Assembly: GCF_027460265.1 (NCBI RefSeq)
Contig: NZ_JAPZBC010000001.1
Coordinates: forward strand, 6,457,001-6,521,000
Length of the DNA stretch: 64,000 bases
Reading direction: 5' to 3'
Origin: Streptomyces sp. WMMC940
Lineage (GTDB): Bacteria > Actinomycetota > Actinomycetes > Streptomycetales > Streptomycetaceae
In this document: one piece after another, positions 37,749-46,864 of the stretch
Numbering within the stretch: the first letter of the stretch is position 1
Layout of the letters: every line of letters starts with the position of its first letter
Notes under the pieces: model-generated
The model's database searches: none
What the model saw: only the letters and a program-made list of their open reading frames with translations
Told to the model about the DNA's origin: nothing
Translations under genes and position numbers: made by a program

Positions 37749-38896
37749 GCGTCCTCCAGCTGCTGTTCGCGCTGCTCCTCGTGCTCGCGAACGGCTTCTT
37801 CGTCGGCGCGGAGTTCGCTCTCGTGTCGGTGCGCCGCAGCCAGGTGGAACCGCTCGCAGCCCAGGGCTCCTCCCGGGCCCGGCAGGTCCTGCACGGGCTC
37901 GAGAACCTGCCGCAGATGATGGCGGCGGCCCAGTTCGGCATCACCGTCTGCTCGCTGACCCTGGGCGCGGTCGCCGAGCCGACCGTGGCGCACCTGCTGG
38001 AGCCGGTGTTCCACGCCCTGCGGGTGCCCGAGGCGCTGGTCCACCCCCTCGGTTACGTGATCGCCCTCGCCGTCGTGGTCTTCCTGCACCTCGTCGTCGG
38101 CGAGATGCTGCCGAAGAACCTGGCCATGGCCGCACCGGAGAGGACCGCGCTCTGGCTCAGCCCCGCGCTGGTCGGGTTCGCCCGGCTGTGCCGCCCGGTG
38201 ACCGCGGCGTTCGGCGCCTGTTCCCGGCTGGTGCTGAGGCTGTTCGGGGTCGAGCCGAAGGACGAGGTCGAGGCGGTCTTCACCAGCGACCAGCTGGGCC
38301 GGCTGGTCGAGGACGCCGGTCAGGCCGGACTGCTCGACCCGGAGGAGCAGGAGCGTCTCGGGGACGCCCTGGAGCTGGGCAGCCGCCCCGTCACGGACGT
38401 CCTGATCGCCCGGTCCTCCCTGGTCACGGTGCCGCCCTCGGTGACGCCGAGACAGATCGAGGAGCTGACCGTCCGTACGGGCTACTCCCGGTTCCCCGTG
38501 CGCGGCGAGGGCAGCGGGAGGTTCATGGGCTACCTCCACGTCAAGGACGTCCTGGACCTGGAGGACGACGAGCGGGCCGTACCGCAGCACATCTGGCGCC
38601 CCATGGCCACGCTGCGGTCGGAACTGCCGCTCGACGACGCGCTCACCGTGATGCGCCGCGCGGCCACGCATCTGGCCCAGGTCGCCGACGCTTCGGGACG
38701 CGTCCTGGGCCTCGTCGCCCTGGAGGACGTCCTCGAGATGCTGGTGGGAGAGGTGCGCGACCCGGCCCACCGTCCGGTGCCGCCCCCCGCGCCCGTCCGC
38801 GGCTCCCACGCGACGGTCCTGCGGGGCGGTCTGCGGACGGATCCGCCGCACCAGCAGGACGTGCGCTCCCAGCAGCCGAGCCCGAGCGGAGTGTGA
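37745..38896 (+). CDS. Second CorC/CNNM-type membrane protein
   Basis: 383 residues, paralogue of the previous gene: DUF21 domain (NGFFVGAEFALVSVRRSQ and GEMLPKNLAMAAPER), CBS pair (IARSSLVTVPPSVT and MGYLHVKDVLDL). It lacks the C-terminal CorC/HlyC domain and ends in a Pro-rich tail. GTG at 37745 overlaps the first gene's stop (GTGA). Two unlike subunits are common in actinobacteria and may form a hetero-oligomer (inference). Confidence 0.9.
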   Translation: MSVLQLLFALLLVLANGFFVGAEFALVSVRRSQVEPLAAQGSSRARQVLHGLENLPQMMAAAQFGITVCSLTLGAVAEPTVAHLLEPVFHALRVPEALVHPLGYVIALAVVVFLHLVVGEMLPKNLAMAAPERTALWLSPALVGFARLCRPVTAAFGACSRLVLRLFGVEPKDEVEAVFTSDQLGRLVEDAGQAGLLDPEEQERLGDALELGSRPVTDVLIARSSLVTVPPSVTPRQIEELTVRTGYSRFPVRGEGSGRFMGYLHVKDVLDLEDDERAVPQHIWRPMATLRSELPLDDALTVMRRAATHLAQVADASGRVLGLVALEDVLEMLVGEVRDPAHRPVPPPAPVRGSHATVLRGGLRTDPPHQQDVRSQQPSPSGV

Positions 38897-38897
38897 C

Positions 38898-38933
38898 GCC
38901 TCCGGCTCCGTCCGTCCGTCCGGAGCCGGAGGC
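38898..38933. terminator. Bidirectional terminator after the CorC-like operon
   Basis: Perfect 13-bp inverted repeat GCCTCCGGCTCCG (38898-38910) and CGGAGCCGGAGGC (38921-38933), starting two bases after the stop codon, between convergent genes. Confidence 0.75.
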
Positions 38934-38986
38934 GCCGCGACGGTGCCTCCGGCCACGGGCCGTTCCGGTCGCGTGATCCGGAGGGT

Positions 38987-40903
38987 TCACGGCCCGGTGG
39001 GGTCCTGGGGGCCGCGGTCCCGCGGACCGCGGCCCGAGAGCACCTCCCCGTACGCCTGCATCAGATCGGGCAGCCGCAGCGTCGCCAGGTCCTCGCGCGT
39101 CGGCGTGCCCGCGTACCCCGAGAGGCGCAGGTCCCGGTAGGCACAGCTCTTCTCGTACAGCGTGCGCAGGAAGCGGCCGTTGCCCAGTTCGTCGATCCAG
39201 CTCTGGTCCACCACATGGCCGCTGATCGACCGCAGCTCGTCCAGCGCCTCCTCGTCCCACAGGTCACCGTTGGCCGCCGCGAGCACCTCGCCGATCGCCG
39301 TCAGCTCCAGCGGCCGGTACGAGGGGAAGTCGACCCGGGTGGTGAACCGCGAGGACAGCCCGGGGTTGGTGGCCAGCAGCCGGTCCATGCCCTCCGGGTA
39401 TCCGGCGAGGATGACCACCAGATGGTCCCGGTTGTCCTCGGCCCGCTTCAGCAGCACCTGCAGTGCCTCGTCCCCGTAGGCGTCGCCCTTGCTGTAGCCG
39501 GTGTTGGAGAGCGCGTACGCCTCGTCCACGAACAGCACGCCGCCGAGCGCGGAGTCGATCAGCTCATTGGCCTTCACCGCGGTCTGGCCCAGGAACTCCC
39601 CGACCAGGTCGGAGCGCTGCGCCTCCACCAGGTGGTCGCCGCCCAGCAGCCCGAGCGCGTAGAAGACCCGGCCCAGGATGCGGGCCACGGTCGTCTTGCC
39701 GGTGCCGGACGGGCCGGAGAAGACGAAGTGCCGCTTCGGGGGCTGGACGGGAAGGCCCTGCCCGGCCCGCAGCCGGGCCATGTGCAGCTGTGCGGAGAGG
39801 GCCTTCACCTGCCGTTTCACCGGCTCCAGGCCCACCATCCGCTCCAGCTCCGCGAGCGCCTCGGCGAGCAGCACCGGATCGGTGGGCCCGGACGGGAACG
39901 GCGGCGCCGACCGGCGCGGAGCCCCCGACTTCTCCCGCACCCGGTCGGCCGGGCCCGCGGCGGCCGCGGACCCGAGCGGAGGCTGGGGCTCGCTCCCGTA
40001 GCGCGGTTCGGGTACGAAGGGCGCCTCGGCCTCGGCCGGCTGGGCGTCCGCCGCGTCCTGCCCCGCACCCGCTCCCGCGCCCGCCAGCGACACGGTGGCC
40101 AGGCCGGCGACCTCGTCCGTCCCGTCGAACCCGTCGATGCCGTCGTAGTCGGCGATCGCGGTGAGCCGGGCCGAGGTGTCCATGAAGGCCGGGTCCACCC
40201 GGTGCACGGCCCGGTACAGCGGCAGCGCGGCAGCGCTTCGGCCGGTGCCCTCGTGGGCCCGGGCAAGCCAGTAGCGGAGTTCCTTGCGCTGGGGCTGCTC
40301 GCTGCGGCAGCGCATCAGCGCCGCGGACAGCAGCGGCTCCGCCTGCCCGTACATCTCCAGTCGCACCCGCGCCATGCCGGCGAACAGGCCGGCCTCGATC
40401 CCGAGCAGCGGATCGTCCACGAGCGGTTCGGTGTGCCGCACCAGCTGCTCCCAGTCCTTGACCAGGTAGGCGCGGCAGGCGTGCAGAAACCGGACCTGCG
40501 GATCGGCGTCGACCGGCGGCAGCCCCGCGAGCGCCCGGTCCAGCTCGGGCACATGGCGTCCGTCCAGCCAGTGGGAGGCGTGCGCGAGCAGGAGGTCGCG
40601 CGGGCTCTCCAGCACGGGTTGCACCCACCAGCCGAGCCAGTACCAGGAGTTCAGCGTGCGGCGGTGACGGCCCCGCTGCTCGCCGAAGCGCTCCCGGTTC
40701 CGGTACATCCTCAGCAGCGCGGTGGTGGTGTCCACACGCAGGGCGTGCAGTCCGAGCCAGCCGTCGGCCATCCCGGGGTCGAGCCGCACCGCGCTCCTGA
40801 ACTCCTCCTCCGCCTGCGGGTACGCGCCCATGGTGTAGGCGTCCACGCCGCGCACCCAGGCGAGGTCGGCCGGGGCCGGTGAGCCCTGCGTGCCGATGTC
40901 CAT
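38987..40903 (-). CDS. EccA/CbxX-type AAA+ ATPase with TPR-like N-domain
   Basis: 638 residues. The N-terminal third (about 1-270) is helical and TPR-like (YPQAEEEFRSAVRLDPGMADGWLGLHAL region), then a low-complexity linker (270-350), then a CbxX/CfqX AAA+ module: FSGPSGTGKTTVARILGRVFYALGLL (Walker A) with VLFVDEAYAL (Walker B) and SSRFTTRVDFPSY (sensor and Arg finger region). This is the architecture of EccA of type VII secretion systems. No other ESX gene is in the window, so its client is unknown. ATG 40903 follows GGGGGA. Confidence 0.85.
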   Translation of the reverse strand: MDIGTQGSPAPADLAWVRGVDAYTMGAYPQAEEEFRSAVRLDPGMADGWLGLHALRVDTTTALLRMYRNRERFGEQRGRHRRTLNSWYWLGWWVQPVLESPRDLLLAHASHWLDGRHVPELDRALAGLPPVDADPQVRFLHACRAYLVKDWEQLVRHTEPLVDDPLLGIEAGLFAGMARVRLEMYGQAEPLLSAALMRCRSEQPQRKELRYWLARAHEGTGRSAAALPLYRAVHRVDPAFMDTSARLTAIADYDGIDGFDGTDEVAGLATVSLAGAGAGAGQDAADAQPAEAEAPFVPEPRYGSEPQPPLGSAAAAGPADRVREKSGAPRRSAPPFPSGPTDPVLLAEALAELERMVGLEPVKRQVKALSAQLHMARLRAGQGLPVQPPKRHFVFSGPSGTGKTTVARILGRVFYALGLLGGDHLVEAQRSDLVGEFLGQTAVKANELIDSALGGVLFVDEAYALSNTGYSKGDAYGDEALQVLLKRAEDNRDHLVVILAGYPEGMDRLLATNPGLSSRFTTRVDFPSYRPLELTAIGEVLAAANGDLWDEEALDELRSISGHVVDQSWIDELGNGRFLRTLYEKSCAYRDLRLSGYAGTPTREDLATLRLPDLMQAYGEVLSGRGPRDRGPQDPTGP

Positions 40904-41262
40904 CGGGTCCCCCACATACCTGCCCCCGTGCTGTCCCACCGGGCGGACGCCCGGCGGAGCGTGCCGAACCACCGTGTCGCGGACGGGAATTGACCGCACC
41001 GGGGTGCATCGTACCTGCGCAGGGGGCGGCTGATTAAGGGCGCGAGAGCAGGGCGCGTACGGTCACCCTGGGTGAGCGTGGAATGCCCGAGGAGTGCCGG
41101 GGGAACGTGCCGAGGGGCAGAACGAAGCCCCCGATCACGGGGGAACAACCGGGGGCTTCGCGTCCGGGCGACTCCGAAAAGCCGCACATTGAGAACGTAA
41201 GACCTGTAAGGGCCCTGGGTCAAGCGGAGTTGGGGCACCCGGCAGGGTGGATTTCCGACTGC
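40904..41262. other. Intergenic region between the EccA-like and kinase-like genes
   Basis: 359 bp. It holds the EccA-like 5' region and one strong hairpin (listed separately). The stretch 41177-41260 is less GC-rich than its surroundings. No tRNA or gene seen. Confidence 0.5.
41123..41160 (-). terminator. Hairpin downstream of the uridine-kinase-like gene
   Basis: CGAAGCCCCCG (41123-41133) and CGGGGGCTTCG (41150-41160) form a perfect 11-bp stem. An additional CGGGGG lies in the loop, so alternative pairings are possible. It follows the minus-strand gene by about 100 nt. Confidence 0.55.
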
Positions 41263-41901
41263 TCAGTACGGTGGTCGGAGGTGGTCACATTCCGTGAGGG
41301 GATGGTTCACCCCTGCGGTCGCACCCGGCCCTGGCAGCCACTCGTACCCCTCGGGCAACTCGCGTACCAGGGTGTCGGCGAACGGGCGCGAGGGGTCGTC
41401 CGCGAAATGGCGGCTCTCCGCCACGGTCCAGCCGTCCCAGAAGCCGGAGAGCTCCGGTCCGTCGCGGCGCCGGCCGCGTATCCACGACTCCCGCGGGCCC
41501 CGCTCCATCCACAGCAGGGCGGCCAGATGGGGCCGCAGCGCCCGGCGGCCCGCGCCCACGCCCTCGACCAGGACGACCGGCGCCGCGGGCAGGGCGCGTG
41601 GCGCCCCGAAGCGGCGGAGGTTCCAGTCGTACGGGCGATACATCCCGCTCTCGCCACGCGACCACGGGTCGATCACCTGTTCAACCAATCGGCCGGTCCA
41701 GGAGAAGAGTTCGTCGTGGGTGGCGACGTCGTCGAGGCGCAGCACCGGCGCTCCACCGAGTGCCTCCGCGAGCCCGGCGGCGAACGTGCTCTTGCCGGAG
41801 CCCGCGTGGCCGTCGACCGCGATCAGCCGGACCGGGCCGCAGGAGGGCGGCAGTGCGCGCAGACCCGCGGCGGCGCGTTCGAGGGACAGGGGGCGGCTCA
41901 T
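41263..41901 (-). CDS. Uridine-kinase-like P-loop protein
   Basis: 212 residues. Walker A is VDGHAGSGKSTFAAGLAEAL (residues about 25-44); LRLDDVATHDELFSWTGRL resembles the nucleoside-binding Asp region of uridine kinases, and VLVEGVGAGRRALRPHLAALLWMERG resembles Walker B and lid. Probable phosphorylation of a nucleoside or related metabolite; the exact substrate cannot be read. ATG 41901 begins MSRPLSLERAA with AGGGTGA upstream. Confidence 0.8.
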   Translation of the reverse strand: MSRPLSLERAAAGLRALPPSCGPVRLIAVDGHAGSGKSTFAAGLAEALGGAPVLRLDDVATHDELFSWTGRLVEQVIDPWSRGESGMYRPYDWNLRRFGAPRALPAAPVVLVEGVGAGRRALRPHLAALLWMERGPRESWIRGRRRDGPELSGFWDGWTVAESRHFADDPSRPFADTLVRELPEGYEWLPGPGATAGVNHPLTECDHLRPPY

Positions 41902-42073
41902 GGGGATCACCCTAAGGGGACGGCCGGGTCGGCCACCGGGCCGTCGCAGGACATGCCGCTGGTCGAGACCAATATTGGTCGGGGTGACGCCGTGCGAGTC
42001 ACTGGCAGAAGTCTTTCCGGAACCGCGATAGTTGGCCCACCGACGCACCCCCGAGACCGCTTCCGGAGGTCCG

Positions 42074-43432
42074 ATGACCACGTCTGCCTCGCGCAGATCC
42101 GTACTCACCGCGGCACTCGCGGCCGCGGCCGGGGGAAGCGCCCTGACCTCCGCCGCCACCGCGGCCGCCACCGGTGTTCCGGCGCCAGGCGCGGCCCCCC
42201 GTCCACTCGTGGACAACCGTTTCTGGAACTCCTGCACGGACTGGCGCAGCGGTGAGGGCGCGGGCACCCGCGCCGTCGCGGGCAGCCGCCCGGGACTGGT
42301 GATCGGCGCCCCGGCGGGCCGCACGCGGTACGCCGACCCCCACACCGGTCGCACCACGGCCTGGGAGTACGCGCGCTGGACCTCGCCGGAACACCGCCCC
42401 CGGGTGGCCGCCACCGAGGTCATCGCCTCCTGGAACGCCCGCACCCCGGCCGGAACCTGGCTGCAGACGGAACTGTCCGGCACCTACAGCGACGGCAGCA
42501 CGACCCCGTGGTTCGTCATGGGCCGCTGGGCGGCCGGCGACGGGGACATCCTGCGCACCTCGGTCGACGGCCAGACCGACGGCAGGGGCCGTGTCTGGAC
42601 CGACACCTTCTCGGTGAACGACCCGGCGAGCGGGCTGCGGCTGGTCTCCCACCGGATCCGGCTGACCCTCTACCGCAGGCCGGGGACGGCCCTCACTCCG
42701 ACCGTGTGGCGCGTCGGTGCCATGGCCTCGGACGTCCCGGACCGCTTCACCGTGCCGGCCTCCCCGCCCCGGGTGGCCCGTGAGCTGGTGGTGCCTCGCT
42801 ACTCGCAGAACACCCACCTCGGCCAGTACCCCGAGTACGACAACGGCGGCGAGGCCTGGTGCAGCCCCACGTCCTCGCAGATGATCGTCGAGTACTGGGG
42901 CCGCAGGCCGACGGCCGGGGAGCTGGCCTGGGTCGACCCGGACTTCGCCGACCCCCAGGTCTGCCACGCGGCCCGCCACACCTACGACCACCAGTACGAG
43001 GGCTGCGGGAACTGGCCGTTCAACGCCGCCTACGCGGCCACCTACCGCGAGATGAACGCCGTGGTCACCAGGCTGGAGTCGCTCGGACAGCTCGAGACAC
43101 TGGTCGGTGCCGGCATCCCCGCCGTCACCTCCCAGTCCTTCGTGAAGGGGGAGCTGACCGGCGCGGGCTACGGCACCTCCGGCCATCTGATGACCGTGAT
43201 CGGCTTCACCGCCGGCGGGGACGTGATCGCGAACGACCCCGCCTCGCCCAGCAACGAGGCCGTGCGCCGGGTGTACCGGCGGGCGGAGTGGGAGACGATC
43301 TGGCTCCGCACCAAGCGGTACGACGCGAACGGGAAAGTGGCGTCCGGCACAGGCGGCGTCTGCTACCTCTTCTGGCCCGAACGCCCGACGGCCGCCCAGC
43401 GCAAGGCCCTCGCCGCCCTCGGTATCGACTGA
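42074..43432 (+). CDS. Tat-exported C39-like peptidase
   Basis: 452 residues. The twin-arginine signal SRRSVLTAALAAAAGG (residues 5-22) sends it out folded. A beta-rich domain of about 230 residues precedes a papain-like C39-type domain with Cys in EAWCSPTSSQM (about residue 275), His in GHLMTVIGF and Asp in IANDPAS. It probably cleaves peptides or is an amidase outside the cell; the substrate is unknown. GGAGGT is 3 nt before the ATG at 42074. Confidence 0.87.
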   Translation: MTTSASRRSVLTAALAAAAGGSALTSAATAAATGVPAPGAAPRPLVDNRFWNSCTDWRSGEGAGTRAVAGSRPGLVIGAPAGRTRYADPHTGRTTAWEYARWTSPEHRPRVAATEVIASWNARTPAGTWLQTELSGTYSDGSTTPWFVMGRWAAGDGDILRTSVDGQTDGRGRVWTDTFSVNDPASGLRLVSHRIRLTLYRRPGTALTPTVWRVGAMASDVPDRFTVPASPPRVARELVVPRYSQNTHLGQYPEYDNGGEAWCSPTSSQMIVEYWGRRPTAGELAWVDPDFADPQVCHAARHTYDHQYEGCGNWPFNAAYAATYREMNAVVTRLESLGQLETLVGAGIPAVTSQSFVKGELTGAGYGTSGHLMTVIGFTAGGDVIANDPASPSNEAVRRVYRRAEWETIWLRTKRYDANGKVASGTGGVCYLFWPERPTAAQRKALAALGID

Positions 43433-43588
43433 CGAGCCACCGGCCGCGCCCGGGGCCGTGACCGGTGTCACTGCCCGCGGGCGGCGCGCCTGGCACTGTG
43501 GTCGGGGCAGGTCGCCCGCACCCCCGTGAGGGCGCGGCCGGGGCTGCCGGGGGCGACCGGAACCACAAGGACGACCGAGCGAGCCGAC

Positions 43589-43735
43589 ATGACCACGACC
43601 ACCGCCGACACCACCGTCGCCCGGGCCCGCACCGGAGGCCCACAGGACGACGGCCCCAAGATCGTCGAGCACATCATGGGATGGGTGCTCGTGGTGGTCC
43701 TGGCGATGCTCGTCACCCAGGCAGGGCTCCTCTGA
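43589..43735 (+). CDS. Small single-pass membrane protein
   Basis: 48 residues: a Thr-rich head (MTTTTADTTVARA), DGPKIVEHIMGW and one transmembrane helix (about 28-46: WVLVVVLAMLVTQAGLL). Stop at 43733-43735. The upstream extension of the frame has no family support. I do not recognise the function. It stands alone between the C39 peptidase and the acyl-CoA dehydrogenase. Confidence 0.6.
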   Translation: MTTTTADTTVARARTGGPQDDGPKIVEHIMGWVLVVVLAMLVTQAGLL

Positions 43736-44123
43736 CGGCCCGCACGCGCGTATGGGGGGCGGGGGGCCCGAACGGCTCCAACGCTCCGCCCCGGTGCCTG
43801 CCGCTCAGCCGGTCGACCGCGGGGACCCGCCGGTGCCCGGGGCGAGTCCGGTAGCCGTGCCGCTACGGAACGCCGGTGCACGGGGTGCACGCGGTGAGCG
43901 GGGGAGTGCGGCGCGGTCGGGCGCTCGTCCGCCCAGGCCCCACGAGGTGAATTCCGCCCGTGACGGACGGCGTCCGATGGGGCATACTCAAGCCGCCACA
44001 GCCGCTGGTCAGCCACTTCCGTGATCCGGGAGGGCAGCATCGGCGCACCAGTGACATCCGGCGGCGCCGCCCAACCCTTCGCGCGCGACCGCCGCAGCGC
44101 CCGACAGGGAGGAGAGCGCCGCC
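43736..44123. other. Gene-free interval with a candidate promoter
   Basis: 388 bp without a supported gene. A promoter-like GTGACG (43960-43965), 17 nt, CATACT (43983-43988) could drive the acyl-CoA dehydrogenase, giving a 5' leader of about 130 nt. Confidence 0.4.
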
Positions 44124-45296
44124 ATGCCCGACCGCGCCCCGCAGCCGGTGGACCGCACACTGCCCACCGAGGAGGCCAGGGATCTGATCACCCTGGTCCG
44201 AGAGATCGTCCAGCGGGAGATCGCTCCACGCGCGGCCGAGGAGGAGGAAGCGGGCCGCTTCCCGCGCGAGCTGTTCTCCCTGCTCTCCGAGTCGGGACTG
44301 CTCGGTCTCCCCTACGATTCCGAGTACGGCGGTGGCGACCAGCCGTACGAGGTCTACCTGCAGGTCCTCGAGGAACTGGCCGCGGCCCGCCTCACCGTGG
44401 GCCTGGGCGTCAGCGTGCACTCCCTGGCCTGCCACGCGCTCGCCGGCTACGGGACCAAGGAGCAGCGCGGAGAACACCTCGCCGCGATGCTCGGCGGCGG
44501 GCTGCTGGGCGCCTACTGCCTCTCCGAGCCGTCGTCCGGTTCGGACGCGGCCTCCCTGCGCACGAAGGCCGAGCGCGACGGCGACGCCTGGGTCATCACC
44601 GGAACCAAGGCCTGGATCACCCATGGTGGGGTCGCCGACTTCTACACCGTGCTGGCCCGCACCGGCGGCGAGGGCGCCCGCGGCATCTCGGCGTTCCTCG
44701 TGCCGGGCGACGCCGAGGGGCTGAGCGCGGCGGCCCCCGAGAAGAAGATGGGCATGAAGGGCTCGCCCACCGCCCAGCTCCACTTCGACGGCGTACGCGT
44801 TGCCGACGCCCGCCGGATCGGTGACGAGGGGCAGGGCTTCGCGATCGCGCTCTCCGCGCTCGACTCGGGACGCCTCGGCATCGCCGCCTGCGCGATCGGC
44901 GTCGCTCAGGCCGCGCTCGACGAGTCCCTCGCCTACGCCACCGGCAGGAAGCAGTTCGGCCGCCCCATCGCCGACTTCCAGGGCCTGCGTTTCATGCTCG
45001 CGGACATGGCCACGAAGGTCGAGGCCGGCCGTGCGCTGTACCTCGCCGCCGCGCGGCTGCGCGACCGGGGCCTGCCGTTCTCGAAGGAGGCGGCGATGGC
45101 CAAGCTGTTCTGCACGGACACCGCGATGCAGGTCGCCACCGACGCCGTGCAGATCCTCGGCGGCTACGGCTACACCGCGGACTTCCCGGTGGAGCGGCTG
45201 ATGCGCGAGGCCAAGGTGCTCCAGATCGTCGAGGGCACCAACCAGATCCAGCGGATGGTCATCGCCCGTCACCTCGCCGGGCCAGAGTCCCGCTGA
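44124..45296 (+). CDS. Acyl-CoA dehydrogenase
   Basis: 390 residues. FAD enzyme that introduces the alpha-beta double bond of acyl-CoA in fatty acid or branched-chain catabolism. Signatures: AYCLSEPSSGSDAAS, WITHGGVADFY, GMKGSPTAQLHFD and C-terminal RKQFGRPIADFQ, QILGGYGYTADFPVERLMREAK, IVEGTNQIQRMVIARHL. The catalytic Glu is expected in the YxxxFPVERLMRE region or the VEGT segment. GGGAGGAG precedes the ATG at 44124. Substrate chain length cannot be told. Confidence 0.92.
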   Translation: MPDRAPQPVDRTLPTEEARDLITLVREIVQREIAPRAAEEEEAGRFPRELFSLLSESGLLGLPYDSEYGGGDQPYEVYLQVLEELAAARLTVGLGVSVHSLACHALAGYGTKEQRGEHLAAMLGGGLLGAYCLSEPSSGSDAASLRTKAERDGDAWVITGTKAWITHGGVADFYTVLARTGGEGARGISAFLVPGDAEGLSAAAPEKKMGMKGSPTAQLHFDGVRVADARRIGDEGQGFAIALSALDSGRLGIAACAIGVAQAALDESLAYATGRKQFGRPIADFQGLRFMLADMATKVEAGRALYLAAARLRDRGLPFSKEAAMAKLFCTDTAMQVATDAVQILGGYGYTADFPVERLMREAKVLQIVEGTNQIQRMVIARHLAGPESR

Positions 45297-45507
45297 CCCA
45301 GCCGGTCCGCCCGCTCCACACCGGTGCCGCCGTGAGCCTGTTCCACTCCTGGTCACGGCGGCCCGGCAGGGTCCGTCCGGCGCTGGCCCAGCGGTGCAGC
45401 AGTTCGCGGTAGATCGGCGGATCGGGCGTATGCGGAACCGATTCTTCTTGATGTGACGTCATCAGCCAGCGGCGGCCCTGGCCGCCCTTGGGGTGCTGCG
45501 CGGTCAT
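45259..45507 (-). CDS. Small conserved-looking hypothetical protein
   Basis: 82 residues, basic and Trp-containing (QGRRWLMTSHQEE, PPIYRELLHRWASAGRTLPGRRDQEW). The ELLHRWASAGRTLPGRRDQEW block reads as a compact helical motif and looks more protein-like than random frames. Its 3' end overlaps the acyl-CoA dehydrogenase by 38 nt, tail to tail. ATG 45507 has GGACGGG upstream; an inner ATG at 45459 is possible. Function unknown. Confidence 0.5.
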   Translation of the reverse strand: MTAQHPKGGQGRRWLMTSHQEESVPHTPDPPIYRELLHRWASAGRTLPGRRDQEWNRLTAAPVWSGRTGWVSGTLARRGDGR

Positions 45508-45805
45508 GCCCGTCCAAACGGCCTCCGGCCGCGCGGAGTCACCCTCGACGTCATTCGAGCACCGGTTCGCCCGCTCACCGGGGCGGGCGGGCCCGGCCCC
45601 GGCCGGGTGCCCTCCGGCGCGCACGCGCCGCAGGGCGAGATGTACGCGCCCCGCGGACGACCGTCGTACGCCCCGGACGTGACGTGCCGTCACATGTCCT
45701 TCGGTCGACGGGAGACGACGGAGGAACCGGACCGGACGATCCCGCACCGCGACAGCGGCGCCGTCGAGGGGCGGGGGAGATCCGGGGTGGCCGGGGAGCC
45801 GCCGC

Positions 45806-46210
45806 TCAGGCGGCCCGCCGCATCGGGGGCACCTTCAGGGGCCGCGAACCCGGGCCGCCCACGTGCGAGAAGGGTTGCGTCCGCCAGTCCAGCCCCTGAG
45901 GGAGCGTCAACAGCAGTGCCGTGTCCTGTTCCTGGACCTCGAGGGTGTCGTCCGCGGGGCGGGCCTCCACCGCCGCCCGGCCCGTCCCGGCGCAGACCGA
46001 GAGGACGAACGGGTTCCACGGCGTCGGGCACAGTGCGTGCTCGGGGAGCACGTGCTCGTCCGCGAGCAGCGCGATCGGCTGCGCGCAGTCCGGGCAGACG
46101 ACCCGGTACATCTCGAAGGTCTCGTAGGAGTCGAGCTCGTCGTCCTCGTGGGACACGACGGAATCAGCAGGCTCCGGTTCGTGACGTCCGGTGCGCTTCA
46201 GGCTCTGCAT
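45806..46210 (-). CDS. Hypothetical protein with a CxxC motif
   Basis: 134 residues. Acidic N-terminus (EPEPADSVVSHEDDELDSYETFEMY), then VVCPDCAQPIALLADEHVLPEHALCPTPW with a CPDC plus later Cys, a likely zinc knuckle or rubredoxin-like pair, and a C-terminal beta-rich part. GGGGGAGA lies 6 nt before the ATG at 46210. Unknown role; conserved in Streptomyces as far as I remember. The upstream gap to 46415 holds the divergent AsnC promoter. The 298-bp gap 45508-45805 shows nothing else. Confidence 0.65.
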   Translation of the reverse strand: MQSLKRTGRHEPEPADSVVSHEDDELDSYETFEMYRVVCPDCAQPIALLADEHVLPEHALCPTPWNPFVLSVCAGTGRAAVEARPADDTLEVQEQDTALLLTLPQGLDWRTQPFSHVGGPGSRPLKVPPMRRAA

Positions 46211-46414
46211 GGAGAATCTCCCCCTCGGGTGGGCCGACCAGGCGCTTGCGGCCTCGACCACAGCAAGCACTTCCCTCCCGGCGCGCGGGGTAACCGCGCG
46301 GCCCCGGCGGACACGGCCCCATGCCTGTGGTGTTCGTCACATGCCTGCCGCAGGTGCCCTCCCGGGGGGCGGTCGACTGTGCCGGAGGGCGCCCGGGGCA
46401 ATAGGTTGACCTGC

Positions 46415-46855
46415 ATGGAGGAGCTGGATCGTCAGATCGTCGAGTTGCTCGTCAGGGACGGGCGCATGAGCTACACCGATCTGGGCAAGGCCACGGGCCT
46501 GTCCACCTCGGCGGTGCACCAGCGCGTGCGCCGGCTCGAGCAGCGGGGCGTCATCCGGGGGTACGCCGCCGTCGTCGACCCCGAGGAGGTCGGACTGCCG
46601 CTCACCGCGTTTATCTCGGTGAAACCCTTCGACCCCAGTGCTCCCGACGACATCGCCGAGCGGCTGGCCGGCGTTCCCGAGATCGAGGCCTGCCACAGCG
46701 TCGCCGGGGACGAGAACTACATCCTCAAGGTCCGGGTCGGTACCCCGCTGGAGCTGGAGGAGCTGCTGGGGCAGATCCGCTCGCTGGCCGGTGTCTCCAC
46801 GCGCACGACGGTGGTGCTCTCCACACCGTACGAGGCACGGCCGCCGCGAATCTAG
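46415..46855 (+). CDS. Lrp/AsnC-family regulator
   Basis: 146 residues. HTH (MEELDRQIVELLVRDGRMSYTDLGKATGLSTSAVHQRVRRLEQ region, residues 1-42) and a RAM domain (AFISVKPFDPSAP, CHSVAGDENYILKVRV). ATG at 46415 is preceded by TTGACCTGC, with no Shine-Dalgarno, so it may be read from a near-leaderless mRNA. It ends nine bases before the amidohydrolase start, so the two genes are one unit. Ligand unknown. Confidence 0.88.
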   Translation: MEELDRQIVELLVRDGRMSYTDLGKATGLSTSAVHQRVRRLEQRGVIRGYAAVVDPEEVGLPLTAFISVKPFDPSAPDDIAERLAGVPEIEACHSVAGDENYILKVRVGTPLELEELLGQIRSLAGVSTRTTVVLSTPYEARPPRI

Positions 46856-46864
46856 GCTGTTCCC

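Noticed and set aside
41041..41262. Possible tRNA or small RNA in the less GC-rich gap
   Set aside because: No cloverleaf or T-loop sequence could be found; only a terminator-like hairpin.
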